A DNA stretch of 64,000 nt from Brucella pituitosa (GCF_003049685.1 NZ_PYSY02000002.1:682001-746000); one strand, 5' to 3'; shown: positions 15,817 to 24,536, counted from the first letter of the stretch. The notes: generated by a model from the letters alone, not told the origin. Program-made: numbers and translations.

Positions 15817-16617
15817 TTACAGTGCCGCAGCATAAGCTGATTGCGGCAGCACGAATGGAACACCCTGTGCTGGCGGCACTCCCACCCGCAACGAACATTC
15901 ATAGACCCGTTCCAGCCGATCATCCGTCAGAGCATGTTGCGGCGTGCCGATAGTATCGAGCCTGCCTTTGTGCATGACCGCAATGCTGTCCGCGAACATG
16001 GCTGTCAGATTGAGATCGTGAAGGATCGCAATGACGCCGCCGCCTGCTGCTGCAAAATCGCGCGCAATTTCCATCACTGTGATCTGATGCTTGATATCAA
16101 GGCTCGAAATAGGTTCATCCAGAAACAGATAACGCGGCTTGCCGTCAACAACAGGCTTCCAGACCTGACACAACACGCGCGCAAGCTGTACGCGCTGCTG
16201 TTCACCACCGGAAAGCTCCTGATACAGCCTGCCACTGAAGCCCGCCAGATCGACTTTCTGCAACGCAAGATCAGGCAGCCTCTCCTGTTCAGCACCTGTT
16301 ACACCGCTAAAGCCACCCGTCAGGCCAATATGCACGATCTCGCGGACGGTAAACGGGAATGACAAGGCACTTGCTTGTGGCAATACTGCACGCCGTGCCG
16401 CCATACGCCATGGCTTGATCCCTGAGAAATCTTCGCCATCGAGATAGGCCGAGCCGGTATAGGAAAGATCGCCCGAAAGCGCACGCAATAAGGTGGTTTT
16501 TCCAGAGCCGTTGGGACCGACGATCGCCGTCACTTCCCCCGGACGTGCAACAAAATCGATGTTCTCGATGATTTGTTTGCTGCCGATGGAAACGCATAGG
16601 TTTTTGGTTTCAATCAT
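15817..16617 (-). CDS. hmuV: Haem ABC transporter ATPase HmuV
   Basis: A 266-residue ABC ATPase that powers haem import through HmuU. Walker A is GPNGSGKT at residues 34-41, the signature is LSGGEQQR, Walker B is FLDEPISSLD, and the switch histidine is in ILHDLN. The ATG at 16617 with GAGG six bases upstream is preferred to a GTG at 16629 that overlaps the hmuU stop. It is the last gene of hmuP-S-T-U-V. Its stop lies only seven bases from the 108-bp palindromic element. Confidence 0.94.
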   Translation of the reverse strand: MIETKNLCVSIGSKQIIENIDFVARPGEVTAIVGPNGSGKTTLLRALSGDLSYTGSAYLDGEDFSGIKPWRMAARRAVLPQASALSFPFTVREIVHIGLTGGFSGVTGAEQERLPDLALQKVDLAGFSGRLYQELSGGEQQRVQLARVLCQVWKPVVDGKPRYLFLDEPISSLDIKHQITVMEIARDFAAAGGGVIAILHDLNLTAMFADSIAVMHKGRLDTIGTPQHALTDDRLERVYECSLRVGVPPAQGVPFVLPQSAYAAAL

Positions 16618-16625
16618 CTCGTGCC

Positions 16626-17744
16626 TCACAGATCAAGAACGCCGCGCTGACGCAGCAATATCCAGAGGAAAAATGGAGCGCCACAAACTGCCGTGATGAT
16701 GCCAATTGGCAATTCCGCAGGGGCAACGATCGTACGGCTCACAGCATCTGCAAGCAGCAACATGATAGCACCGAGAAGTGCTGCCGAAGGCAACAGATAG
16801 CGATGATCCGGCCCGATGCTCAGACGGAGCATATGCGGCACCACAATACCGATAAAGCCAATACCACCAGATATGGCCACAGTTGCACCGGTTGCCGCCG
16901 CCACTGTAACAATTGCTACGTTTTTGATCCGCTGCACAGGTATGCCAAGGTGCCCGGCTGCGGCCTCACCCAAGGCTAACGCATTGAGACCGCGTGCCAA
17001 AAACGGCGTTGCAACCAAAACAACGGCGATGATCGGACCAGCGGTGCCAATCTTGCCCCATGTGGCCCCGGCCAACGAACCAAAGCCCCAGAAAGTCAGG
17101 TCACGCAACTGGCGGTCGTCGGAAATATAGACAAGCGCACCTGTTGCAGCACCTGTGAGTGCTCCAAGCGCGATACCAGCCAGAAGCATCGTCGCTACAG
17201 ACGTGCGTCCGCGCCGGGTCGCCACGCGATAAAGAAGAAGCGTGGTGACAAGTCCGCCAAAAAATGCCGCGAGTGGCAAGGCATAAAGGCCGAGCAGAAG
17301 ATAAAGTGGAGCGAGTGCTGTTCCACCCAGAACAATCATCGATACGGCACCGAGACTGGCACCAGCAGACACGCCAACAAGACCCGGATCAGCAAGAGGA
17401 TTACGAAACAATCCCTGCATAACTGCTCCTGAAACCGCCAATGCAGCACCGACCAATATTCCCATGACGATACGCGGCAAGCGTATTTCCATGATGATCA
17501 GATGATCGCGACGGAATGCCTCAACGCTTTCCTGCGTGCCGAAAATGAGCGCACGCATAACGCTCAGAACAGAAGCGTCCGAAGCACCGGCCGTCAGGCT
17601 GAAGAGTGCTGTGAAGCAAAGGGCTACCGCAAGAATTATAATAGCCATACGGGCTCGCACGGAGCGATCTCCGGCATGCTTGCTGGTGACTTGATCACGC
17701 ACGGCAAAGCCCCCGGGATTTGCCGCGCGATCTTGGCTGGTCAT
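16626..17744 (-). CDS. hmuU: Haem ABC transporter permease HmuU (FecCD family)
   Basis: A 372-residue FecCD-type permease with about ten membrane helices; the first is at residues 33-53. Typical segments are LPRIVMGILVGAALAVSGAV, NPLADPGLVGVSAGASLG and GFIGIVVPHMLRL. It forms the inner-membrane channel for haem with HmuV. GAGGACAT precedes the start. The N-terminus has about 30 extra polar residues before the first helix. A 108-bp repeat separates it from hmuT. Confidence 0.94.
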   Translation of the reverse strand: MTSQDRAANPGGFAVRDQVTSKHAGDRSVRARMAIIILAVALCFTALFSLTAGASDASVLSVMRALIFGTQESVEAFRRDHLIIMEIRLPRIVMGILVGAALAVSGAVMQGLFRNPLADPGLVGVSAGASLGAVSMIVLGGTALAPLYLLLGLYALPLAAFFGGLVTTLLLYRVATRRGRTSVATMLLAGIALGALTGAATGALVYISDDRQLRDLTFWGFGSLAGATWGKIGTAGPIIAVVLVATPFLARGLNALALGEAAAGHLGIPVQRIKNVAIVTVAAATGATVAISGGIGFIGIVVPHMLRLSIGPDHRYLLPSAALLGAIMLLLADAVSRTIVAPAELPIGIITAVCGAPFFLWILLRQRGVLDL

Positions 17745-17810
17745 TTCGATATGTCCTCACTGCGGGTTTCCGCGAGTGCCTGTCCGTATTCTCCTCCGGC
17801 AGGCATATAT

Positions 17811-17918
17811 TTTAGAGCGCGTTTCGATCTGATTGAATCAGATCGGCGCTCTAAATATTTGTTTTAACGCGCATCTTTGTCCGAAAACCGTTTCACACTT
17901 TTCGGGATGCGCTCTAAT
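17811..17918. repeat. 108-bp palindromic element (Bru-RS-like family A) between hmuT and hmuU
   Basis: The element runs from TTTAGAGCGC to GCGCTCTAATTT, with inverted termini TTAGAGCGC. It contains an internal stem CGATCTGATT/AATCAGATCG and the TTTTAACGCGCATCTT tract that is shared with the truncated copy at 1296. It overlaps the end of hmuT: the terminal TTAGAGCGC supplies the TAG stop codon. It may tune mRNA stability between hmuT and hmuU. Confidence 0.75.
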
Positions 17919-18798
17919 TTGCGGCCTGCTTGCCATAGAGCTTTTCTGACAACTCGCGACTGGCTGCACCCGTGCGTGGACCAAAGCCAAGGAGATAGAG
18001 CGAATCCATCTGCACGATATTTCCGCTGCGCCCTGCGGGGGAATTCGCAAGTGCCGGGTTCTTCAGAAGGTCATCTTTCTGAATACTGTCCTTGCCTATA
18101 TCCATGGTGAGGATCAAATCCGGTGCTGCCTTTTCGACAGCTTCATCTGTCAGCTGCTTGTAGCCTTTATAAGAATCGATGGCGTTCACACCGCCTGCAA
18201 GCGTGATGATGCCATTAGCCCCCGTGCCGGTGCCAGACGCCATAATACGTCCTTCCTGCGCCGACATGATGAACAGCACACGCTTGCGCGGGTTCTGATT
18301 GGCAGAGATTTTCTGCGCGGCTTCCAGATCACGCGACACATCTGCTGCAAGGGCGTTGGCCTTGTCTTCTAGCCCAAGAGCTTTGCCAACCGCTTCAATC
18401 TTCTGAATCACGCTCTCAGCAGTGTGGTCGTCAGGAATAATAGCGATAGGAACAGAAGCTTTCTTAAGTACTTCCAGCGTTTCCGGGGGACCGCTTCCTT
18501 CCGATAATAGAATACCAGTCGGGTTGACTGAGAGAACGCCTTCCGGCGAAAGGCGGCGCATATAGCCCACGTCAACAAGCTTCCGGGCTTCTTCCGGATA
18601 AGTGCTGGTCTGATCGCGAGCCACCAGCCTATCGCCTGCACCAAGCGCATAGACGATTTCGGTCACAGCACCACCGACTGATACAAGTCGCGACGTATCA
18701 GTGATTTTTTCAACTGTATCGGCTTGTGCTACTCCGCCAAAGGCAAGCGAAGCAGCCAAAGCGGCACAACGCCCGATGCTCAATGAAATGATTGACAT
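17914..18798 (-). CDS. hmuT: Haem-binding periplasmic protein HmuT
   Basis: A 294-residue class III binding protein (TroA/BtuF fold). A signal peptide ends at about AQA near residue 26. The binding domain starts with RLVSVGGAVTEIVYALGAGD, and the YMRRLSPEGVLSVNPTGIL segment and the long linking helix are typical of haem carriers. The start at 18798 is chosen over the upstream Met at 18915 because the signal peptide begins there and GGGAAACAG precedes it. HmuT takes haem from BhuA and delivers it to HmuUV. The stop codon lies inside a palindromic repeat. Confidence 0.92.
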   Translation of the reverse strand: MSIISLSIGRCAALAASLAFGGVAQADTVEKITDTSRLVSVGGAVTEIVYALGAGDRLVARDQTSTYPEEARKLVDVGYMRRLSPEGVLSVNPTGILLSEGSGPPETLEVLKKASVPIAIIPDDHTAESVIQKIEAVGKALGLEDKANALAADVSRDLEAAQKISANQNPRKRVLFIMSAQEGRIMASGTGTGANGIITLAGGVNAIDSYKGYKQLTDEAVEKAAPDLILTMDIGKDSIQKDDLLKNPALANSPAGRSGNIVQMDSLYLLGFGPRTGAASRELSEKLYGKQAAN

Positions 18799-18879
18799 GT
18801 TCTGTTTCCCTAAAGCACGTCGCGGAAAATTCGGAACCGGCGCTCCGCTGAAGACGTGCATAAAAACTATGGTTCTGAC

Positions 18880-18914
18880 TGCAGTCCGGAAATGAACGGC
18901 ACTTCCGGACTGCA
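18880..18914 (-). other. Intercistronic hairpin between hmuS and hmuT
   Basis: A perfect 12-bp stem, TGCAGTCCGGAA and TTCCGGACTGCA, with an 11-base loop lies in the 146-base gap between hmuS and hmuT. No T run follows on the minus strand, so it looks like a processing or stability hairpin rather than a strict terminator. It could lower hmuTUV output relative to hmuPS. Confidence 0.7.
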
Positions 18915-18944
18915 CATCAGAACAAAGGCTTAGCTGCTATTTTT

Positions 18945-20021
18945 TCAAGCAGCGCTCGACTGCGGCAAGCGCGGGAGATTTTCAGCAATCATGCGCCAGT
19001 CAGCAAGTTCGACTTCACCTTCGTGACGCTCACCGAAGAACTGAATGATCAGCTCACCATTGGCGTCATAAGCTTCGAGCGATGTGACATGACCATCTTT
19101 CGTTGGCTTGCGAACGACCCAGGCGTCAGCAATGTGGTCGGCACGCAGATGCAGATGGAACGTCGGGTCAAGCACATTGAGCCATGGCCCCATCGTCTTG
19201 ATTTCCGCAATCGTGCCAGTGTGGATCTGGATACAGCCACGACTACCGACAAAGCACATGATCGGGATCTGTTCCTGAACCACGTGGTTCATCATCGCTT
19301 CGACTGCTGAAAGATCAACGCGCCAGGCAAAGTCCTGTCCGGCAAGATGCACAGCCTGATGACGATCAACACCGAAATCTTTCAAGAGACCAACAAACTG
19401 GTGAACATCGGTGAGAGAGCCCCAGCGTTCGCGGAATGCATCGCCGTCAATAGTCGAAGCATCGGCTTTTACTGCCTTTGCAGCGATTGGCTTCGTTTCG
19501 ATGGCTGGCGTCTGATCGTCGAGCAGTAATTCGGAAACGAGCTGCTCATAAGCTTCCAGATTGGATGCCGGACGAAGATGAATTTTGTGAACGGCTTCGC
19601 CCGATGCATCGAAAAACTGCAGGCTTCGGCGAACATGCTCACCATCAAGCTTTGCTACAGCAAAACCATGCACCCAATGCTTCGGGAATATGCGGAGATC
19701 GATTTCCTTACCGAGCGTAAGGGACGCGTGCGGACCCCAAATCGTCTTTTCAAAAGGACCGATCTTTTCATGCACAGCGCTTTCATTGCGCGTCAGCGCC
19801 ATGACTTCGCCAAGCGAAGGCGCATGTTTAAGCAGGGTTTCCACATCTGCACGGATGCGGCGAGCAGAGATTGAGCTGTCAGCTTCTGCACCGGTGTAAG
19901 CCGCAATGAAATCGGCTTCCGATATCCCGAGACTTTGAGCGAAATCACGCTCGCGCATTTTCGGGTTATCTGCCCGTGCCTTGAGTATCTGCTCTGGGGA
20001 GGGCTTGGTCTGGGTCGTCAT
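18945..20021 (-). CDS. hmuS: Haemin-handling/degrading factor HmuS
   Basis: A 358-residue cytoplasmic haem protein made of two repeats of the ChuX/HemS fold (about residues 1-170 and 190-350). Repeat similarity is visible in EKIGPFEKTIWG/LGKEIDLRIFPKHWVHGFAV versus CIQIHTGTIAEIKTMGPWLNVL/FHLHLRADHIADAWVV. HemS-type proteins bind incoming haem and pass it on or open the ring. The start has a weak upstream site but begins the family alignment. It follows hmuP by 11 bases in the same operon. Confidence 0.93.
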   Translation of the reverse strand: MTTQTKPSPEQILKARADNPKMRERDFAQSLGISEADFIAAYTGAEADSSISARRIRADVETLLKHAPSLGEVMALTRNESAVHEKIGPFEKTIWGPHASLTLGKEIDLRIFPKHWVHGFAVAKLDGEHVRRSLQFFDASGEAVHKIHLRPASNLEAYEQLVSELLLDDQTPAIETKPIAAKAVKADASTIDGDAFRERWGSLTDVHQFVGLLKDFGVDRHQAVHLAGQDFAWRVDLSAVEAMMNHVVQEQIPIMCFVGSRGCIQIHTGTIAEIKTMGPWLNVLDPTFHLHLRADHIADAWVVRKPTKDGHVTSLEAYDANGELIIQFFGERHEGEVELADWRMIAENLPRLPQSSAA

Positions 20022-20032
20022 CTGTTGTTTGC

Positions 20033-20293
20033 CTATTTGTTCAGGATGAGCTTGCCTTGACGGGTGATCTTCAAGCGATAGAGAGAGCCGCCATGCTCTA
20101 TCGCCACTTCACGGGAACCGTTGAAGAGTTCACGGCTGCCATAAGTCTGGAGCTGCGGCTCAAGCGGAGATTCAGAAGTGCGCGCTCTGATTTGTCCGTC
20201 CGCAGCAAGGCGGGACTGGATTTCGGGCATGCGGCTGGAGACGCGTTCCCGCGGCAACCGCACCTGCATGTCGATGTGAATACGCCTGTTCAT
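20033..20293 (-). CDS. hmuP: Haemin uptake protein HmuP
   Basis: A protein of 86 residues whose last 40 residues match HmuP: SRELFNGSREVAIEHGGSLY then RLKITRQGKLILNK. HmuP is a small regulator or co-activator of haem-receptor expression in rhizobia. The N-terminal half is basic and not conserved to my eye. The start at 20293 is preceded by GAGG; a longer frame up to 20389 would reach into the shared promoter region. It is the first gene of hmuPSTUV and is divergent from bhuA. Confidence 0.85.
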   Translation of the reverse strand: MNRRIHIDMQVRLPRERVSSRMPEIQSRLAADGQIRARTSESPLEPQLQTYGSRELFNGSREVAIEHGGSLYRLKITRQGKLILNK

Positions 20294-20506
20294 TTTTCTG
20301 CCTCTGCGCCAGTTATGGAGCCGTCTTGTTAACTGACCGAATGTCGACCAAATCATTAGTTGACATCTAAAGTCATGTTTAATAATCACTGCCTTACTGG
20401 ATTAAACGAGTCAAGTTTAATTCTTGTTTTTTCCAGAGCAAGCCCGAAGGTTTCTCCTTCCAGCCAGCGTTGAGACTCCCCTCGGGATGGGGAGATCATA
20501 ACCTAT

Positions 20507-20526
20507 TGAGAAACTTAAATTTCTCA
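20507..20526. promoter_or_regulatory. Inverted repeat in the hmuP-bhuA divergent promoter region
   Basis: TGAGAAA-6-TTTCTCA is a perfect 7+7 inverted repeat 51 bases before the bhuA start; a further GTGAGAA half-copy follows at 20540. It does not match an Irr box. It contains a TGA...TCA frame reminiscent of the iron-responsive operator, but with a different spacing. It is a candidate site for RirA, HmuP or another regulator. Confidence 0.45.
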
Positions 20527-20577
20527 CCTCCGGCGGGGCGTGAGAATTTTGCTTTGTCCTTCAGGAGAAACTAGGCA

Positions 20578-22758
20578 ATGCGGGCAATAAACGGGGAACA
20601 GAAGCGGTCATTTTTGGCGAGCACCGGTCTCGCAGTCGTAATTCTGGCAATGGCGTCGGGTGCATACGCGCAGGAGCAAACTGCAGCGACTGACAGCAAC
20701 GGCGTTGAGCTGAAACCTATTGTTATCAAGAACACGCGCGGCACTAAGGGCTCGGTTTCCGATACACCTTTGGCAAACGTCACGACTGCTGACGAAATCC
20801 GCAAAAAGGACATTGAATCCGTCAAAGACCTGTCCAATACGCTGGAGCCTGGCCTTGCTGTAAACACGACAACTGGCAGCGTAAATATTCGTGGCCTTCA
20901 GGATGATCGCGTATTGACGACCATTGATGGCATTCCAATTCCTTATCTTGATGCGACTGTCCGTACAGATGTAAATGGCGGCGGAAGCGATGCATATGAC
21001 ATTTCCGCTCTCTCAACATTTGACGTCCTCTATGGCGCTGATGCCAGCCGTCTTGGTTCAGGGGCCATGGGCGGCGCCGTTGCACTGAAGACATTGGAAC
21101 CTGAAGATCTGCTCGCTCCGGGCAAGGCATTTGGTGGTCTTGCTAAGCTTACCTATGATGGCTCCGACAAATCCTTCATCGGTTCTGCTGCTGTCGCTCA
21201 GAAAATTCAGAACACCTCAGTTCTGTTCCAGGGTTCTTATAAGCGTGGTCATGAAGTTCAGGGCACCGGAGACATCGGCGGATATGGCGCAGCCCGTACA
21301 GAAGCCGATCCGAAAGATTATGATCGCAGCAATCTTATGTTCAAGCTGCGGCAGGAGCTTGAAGGTGGCCACACCATCGGCATCACAGCTGAACGCAATC
21401 GTTATGATTCCGACACCAATCTGAATTCGGATGCAGGGACGACCTACGACAATCGCGATTACAATCAAAACCGCAAAAATGATCGTGACCGTGTATCGCT
21501 CGATTATCGTTATGAGAGCCAGGATGATGGCATTGTAAACAATGCATGGGCAACCGTTTACTGGCAGAAGATGACGCGATCTTATGGCACCGACACCATC
21601 CGTAAAGGTGCGCTCGCAGGTCCTTTTAGCCGCCACTACAAACTTGAAGATGAGCGTTACGGTGCAAGCGGTTATACCAATCTCGGCTTCGACACGGGAA
21701 CACTTTCTCACTCGCTGACTGTTGGCGGTGATTTCAGCATCGGCAAAAGCACTCAGTCGTTTACAGGTGATGACGCATGTATTCGTGGTGTTCAAAGCCC
21801 GACCTGCGCATTCTTGCATATCAATCAGGCAGATACACCTGACGTCGACAACTATCGCTTTGGCCTCTTCGCTGAAGACCGTATCGAAATAGGCGAGACG
21901 CCTTTTGCCATCACTCCGGGTATGCGGTTCGACTGGTTTAAGTATGAGCCAGATTCGATAAGCGGTTATGCTAACAATTCGGACAGCCGCATTTCGCCAA
22001 AGATCCGCTTCTCGTGGCAGGCCACACCAGCTCTTGAACTCTTTGCGCAGGTATCTACGACTTACAAAGCTCCGGAAATTGATCAGCTTTATGTCACCTA
22101 CCTGTCTGCTGGCTATGGCACAATCGGCAATCCTGACCTTAACCCTGAGAAGGGATACGGCATCGATGTCGGCGCAAATTTTGGCGATCAGAATTCAGGC
22201 GGTAAAATCACGGCATTCGTGAACCGCTACAGTGACTTCATCGATACCGTAACCACCCGCACAACCGAATTTCCAATGGGCCTGACCGAGTATCGTAATC
22301 TCGATAAGGCGCGGATTGCCGGTATCGAAGTAAAAGCGCACCATAACTTCGTGAACGGCTTCAATGTGCACGGCACGTTGGCTTACGCGAAGGCTATGAA
22401 CCTGGATGATAATATCCCATTGGCATCATCACAGCCCTTCAAGGGCGTGTTCGGTGTGGGTTACAATGCTGAATCCTGGGGCCTTGACACCAGTGTTGTC
22501 GCAGCGGCCTATGTTAATCAGACTATTTCAACCCAAACAGGGACACAAACACGTCGTTTGCCCGGCTATGGTCTCGTCAATCTGACAGGTTGGTGGGAGC
22601 CAAAACAACTGAATGGCACGCGTCTTCAGGCTGGCGTCTACAACATATTCGACAAGACCTACTACAACGCTATGAATGTAAACAGCTTAGCTAACGTGAC
22701 TGAACGTTACTCAGAAGCAGGCCGTTACTTCAAAGTATCGCTGACGCAGAAATTCTAA
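20578..22758 (+). CDS. bhuA: TonB-dependent haem receptor BhuA
   Basis: A 726-residue outer-membrane receptor. The signal peptide ends at AYAQ near residue 31. The plug holds SVNIRGLQDDRVLTTIDGIP and GADASRLGSGAMGG. The 22-stranded barrel ends with KVSLTQKF, a terminal phenylalanine as expected. Haem-receptor boxes appear as YKAP near residue 495 and NPDLNP about 25 residues later, close variants of FRAP and NPNL. The histidine usually found between them is absent. CAGGAG precedes the ATG. It takes up haem for HmuT and is divergent from hmuP. Confidence 0.93.
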   Translation: MRAINGEQKRSFLASTGLAVVILAMASGAYAQEQTAATDSNGVELKPIVIKNTRGTKGSVSDTPLANVTTADEIRKKDIESVKDLSNTLEPGLAVNTTTGSVNIRGLQDDRVLTTIDGIPIPYLDATVRTDVNGGGSDAYDISALSTFDVLYGADASRLGSGAMGGAVALKTLEPEDLLAPGKAFGGLAKLTYDGSDKSFIGSAAVAQKIQNTSVLFQGSYKRGHEVQGTGDIGGYGAARTEADPKDYDRSNLMFKLRQELEGGHTIGITAERNRYDSDTNLNSDAGTTYDNRDYNQNRKNDRDRVSLDYRYESQDDGIVNNAWATVYWQKMTRSYGTDTIRKGALAGPFSRHYKLEDERYGASGYTNLGFDTGTLSHSLTVGGDFSIGKSTQSFTGDDACIRGVQSPTCAFLHINQADTPDVDNYRFGLFAEDRIEIGETPFAITPGMRFDWFKYEPDSISGYANNSDSRISPKIRFSWQATPALELFAQVSTTYKAPEIDQLYVTYLSAGYGTIGNPDLNPEKGYGIDVGANFGDQNSGGKITAFVNRYSDFIDTVTTRTTEFPMGLTEYRNLDKARIAGIEVKAHHNFVNGFNVHGTLAYAKAMNLDDNIPLASSQPFKGVFGVGYNAESWGLDTSVVAAAYVNQTISTQTGTQTRRLPGYGLVNLTGWWEPKQLNGTRLQAGVYNIFDKTYYNAMNVNSLANVTERYSEAGRYFKVSLTQKF

Positions 22759-22762
22759 AAAA

Positions 22763-22789
22763 ATTCGGGAGGCGACAGCCTCCCGAACA
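22763..22789 (+). terminator. Hairpin after bhuA
   Basis: TTCGGGAGGC and GCCTCCCGAA form a ten-base stem with a short loop immediately after the bhuA stop. A T run is lacking, so it may be a weak terminator or a 3' stabiliser that lets some transcription reach bhuQ. Confidence 0.6.
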
Positions 22790-22983
22790 TCAATCGTCGT
22801 GTCTACGAAGTCCACCCATCTCTGACCGCGGCTGTGGCCTTCATATCCCGAGATACGGCGCGGCGAGTGCGGGCCCTACCACCGCACTCGCCGGAAAACC
22901 GACAGGACACGGCAGAACATCTGTGCGATTGTTCTGGAGATTTTTTTGTAGCCAGTCCATCTTTGTAAAGAAAAGGATCAGCA

Positions 22984-23298
22984 ATGTTCATCGCAATGAA
23001 TCGCTTCAAGGTTCTCATCGGCAACGAAGCCGATTTCGAGACCGTTTGGAGAAACCGCGATTCCCAGCTCTCCGAGCTTCCCGGCTTTGAAAGCTTCAAT
23101 CTGCTGCGCGGCGCAACCAATGAGGAAGAAGGCTATACGCTCTATTCTTCCCATACAGTCTGGCGCACTCGTGATGATTTCGTCTTCTGGACAAAATCTG
23201 AACAGTTCCGCAATGCCCACCGCAACGCTGGCAATAACAAGCCTCTCTATGCAGGCCCACCACAGTTCGAGGGATTCGAGGCCGTTGAAGGCGTTTGA
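22984..23298 (+). CDS. bhuQ: Haem-degrading monooxygenase BhuQ/HmuQ (IsdG family)
   Basis: A 104-residue dimeric ABM-fold protein. The IsdG catalytic triad is present with correct spacing: N6 (MFIAMNRFKV), W69 (FVFWT) and H79 (NAHRN). Such enzymes open the haem ring and free iron. In Brucella, BhuQ does this beside bfd and bfr, the order seen here. AAAGGATCAGCA precedes the ATG. It lies 225 bases after bhuA. Confidence 0.9.
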   Translation: MFIAMNRFKVLIGNEADFETVWRNRDSQLSELPGFESFNLLRGATNEEEGYTLYSSHTVWRTRDDFVFWTKSEQFRNAHRNAGNNKPLYAGPPQFEGFEAVEGV

Positions 23299-23753
23299 GC
23301 CACTGTCACGCGGTGTTTTCCACATCGTGCGGCGAAATGGCGCATAAGTTTGAAGCAGGGCAAAAACTGCCCTGTTTTGCCCCATGTAAAAGTCTAATTA
23401 ACGTTTAAAGATGGGTGCTTAACTCATATTTAGAATAATTCTAAGTTGTTGATTTTTAGAACGTTTCAAAAACATAAAATTTGACAGAACCACCCCACCC
23501 CAGCCATAACCTGACTTAAATTGGTGGGTTTTTAAAGACTTACCCAAGACTACCTTTGATGTTCGGGCCTTTAACCCCTGCGATTGGAGGAACCTTTGTT
23601 CGGTTCAACACGGCATTTTGCCAATATTGAAGTAAAAATCGGCGCGATAAGCGGCATTTTTAGCGATAACAATAGCAACGAACAAAGTGCGTCACTCCGC
23701 GTTGTGAATTTTATACAATCACATAGCATTGCAGATGCTGGAGTTTACTTTTC
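23299..23753 (+). promoter_or_regulatory. Long promoter region of bfd-bfr with a candidate Irr box at 23429-23445
   Basis: This 455-base stretch has no recognised family. TTTAGAA-TAA-TTCTAAG at 23429-23445 fits the Irr box with one mismatch, and a partial copy TTTTAGAACGTTTC follows at 23455. Irr represses bacterioferritin genes in related bacteria, so this is likely the bfd-bfr control site. The box is more than 300 bases from bfd, which implies a long leader or the short ORF at 23596. Confidence 0.6.
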
Positions 23754-23760
23754 ATGCTAG
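23596..23760 (+). CDS. Possible short ORF leading into bfd
   Basis: A frame of 54 codons starts at TTG 23596, with a strong GGAGG five bases upstream, and ends at TAG 23758-23760, so it overlaps the bfd start (ATGCTAG). The product would begin MFGSTRHFANIEVKIG and has no recognised motif, membrane segment or relative. It could be a translated leader that couples ribosomes to bfd, or chance. The non-ATG start and lack of known family keep confidence low. Confidence 0.3.
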   Translation: MFGSTRHFANIEVKIGAISGIFSDNNSNEQSASLRVVNFIQSHSIADAGVYFSC

Positions 23761-24065
23761 TCTGCAGCTGCAACGTTATTACCGAAAAAGATATTGAGAT
23801 CGTCGTTACGCAGCTTCTTGACGAAGATTGCTGGCGATTAATCGTACCTGGCACCGTCTATAACGCCATGTCCAAGAGCGGTCGCTGCTGTGGCTGCTTC
23901 CCAAACGTCGTAGAAACGATCATAAGGGTGACTGAAGAATACCATCTTCGTCACAACCAAATGGACGAAAACGTGGTCCTGTTCATGGATCGTGTGCGTT
24001 CTCTACGAGACAAATTCGGGAGTTCATGGAATGAAAGGCGAACCAAAGGTCATCGAGCGGCTTAA
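23754..24065 (+). CDS. bfd: Bacterioferritin-associated ferredoxin Bfd
   Basis: A 103-residue [2Fe-2S] protein with the BFD-like motif: C4 and C6 (VCSC) and C45 and C48 (RCCGC), the CxC...CxxC ligand pattern; C46 is an extra cysteine. Bfd donates electrons to bacterioferritin so that stored iron is released. The tail beyond residue 60 is longer than in E. coli Bfd (64 residues). That tail contains the bfr start, so the two genes overlap by 35 bases in different frames. bhuQ lies upstream. Confidence 0.88.
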   Translation: MLVCSCNVITEKDIEIVVTQLLDEDCWRLIVPGTVYNAMSKSGRCCGCFPNVVETIIRVTEEYHLRHNQMDENVVLFMDRVRSLRDKFGSSWNERRTKGHRAA

Positions 24066-24516
24066 CGAGGCACTGTTTCTCGAGCTTGGTGCAGTAAACC
24101 AGTACTGGTTGCACTATCGTCTGCTCAACGACTGGGGTTTCACGCGTCTTGCAAAGAAAGAACGTGAAGAATCCATCGAAGAAATGCAGCATGCGGACAA
24201 GCTGATCGACCGCATCATCTTCCTTGAAGGCCATCCGAACCTGCAGACGCTTGCGCCACTGCGCATCGGACAGAACGTCAAGGAAGTTCTGGAATGCGAT
24301 CTTAAAGGCGAATACGACGCTCGCGCATCCTACAAGAAGTCCCGCGAAATCTGCGATGAACTTGGTGACTATGTTTCCAAGCAGCTTTTTGACGAGCTTC
24401 TGGCGGATGAGGAAGGTCACATCGACTTCCTCGAAACCCAGCTCGATCTGCTCGCCAAGATTGGCGAAGAACGTTACGGCATGCTCAATGCAGCACCTGC
24501 CGATGCAGCCGAATAA
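24031..24516 (+). CDS. bfr: Bacterioferritin Bfr
   Basis: A 161-residue haem-binding ferritin that forms a 24-subunit iron store. All ferroxidase residues are in place: E18, E51, H54, E94, E127 and H130. The haem ligand M52 is also present. The start at 24031 gives the family N-terminus [11 protein letters not shown] and follows GGGAG; earlier in-frame codons lie inside bfd. It overlaps the bfd 3' end by 35 bases, so the two are probably co-translated. A terminator follows at 24537. Confidence 0.95.
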   Translation: MKGEPKVIERLNEALFLELGAVNQYWLHYRLLNDWGFTRLAKKEREESIEEMQHADKLIDRIIFLEGHPNLQTLAPLRIGQNVKEVLECDLKGEYDARASYKKSREICDELGDYVSKQLFDELLADEEGHIDFLETQLDLLAKIGEERYGMLNAAPADAAE

Positions 24517-24536
24517 GTTCGGCTGAGCGAACTTTT

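Noticed and set aside
20507..20526. Irr box before bhuA
   Set aside because: The arms TGAGAAA/TTTCTCA and six-base spacer do not match TTTAGAA-N3-TTCTAAA.
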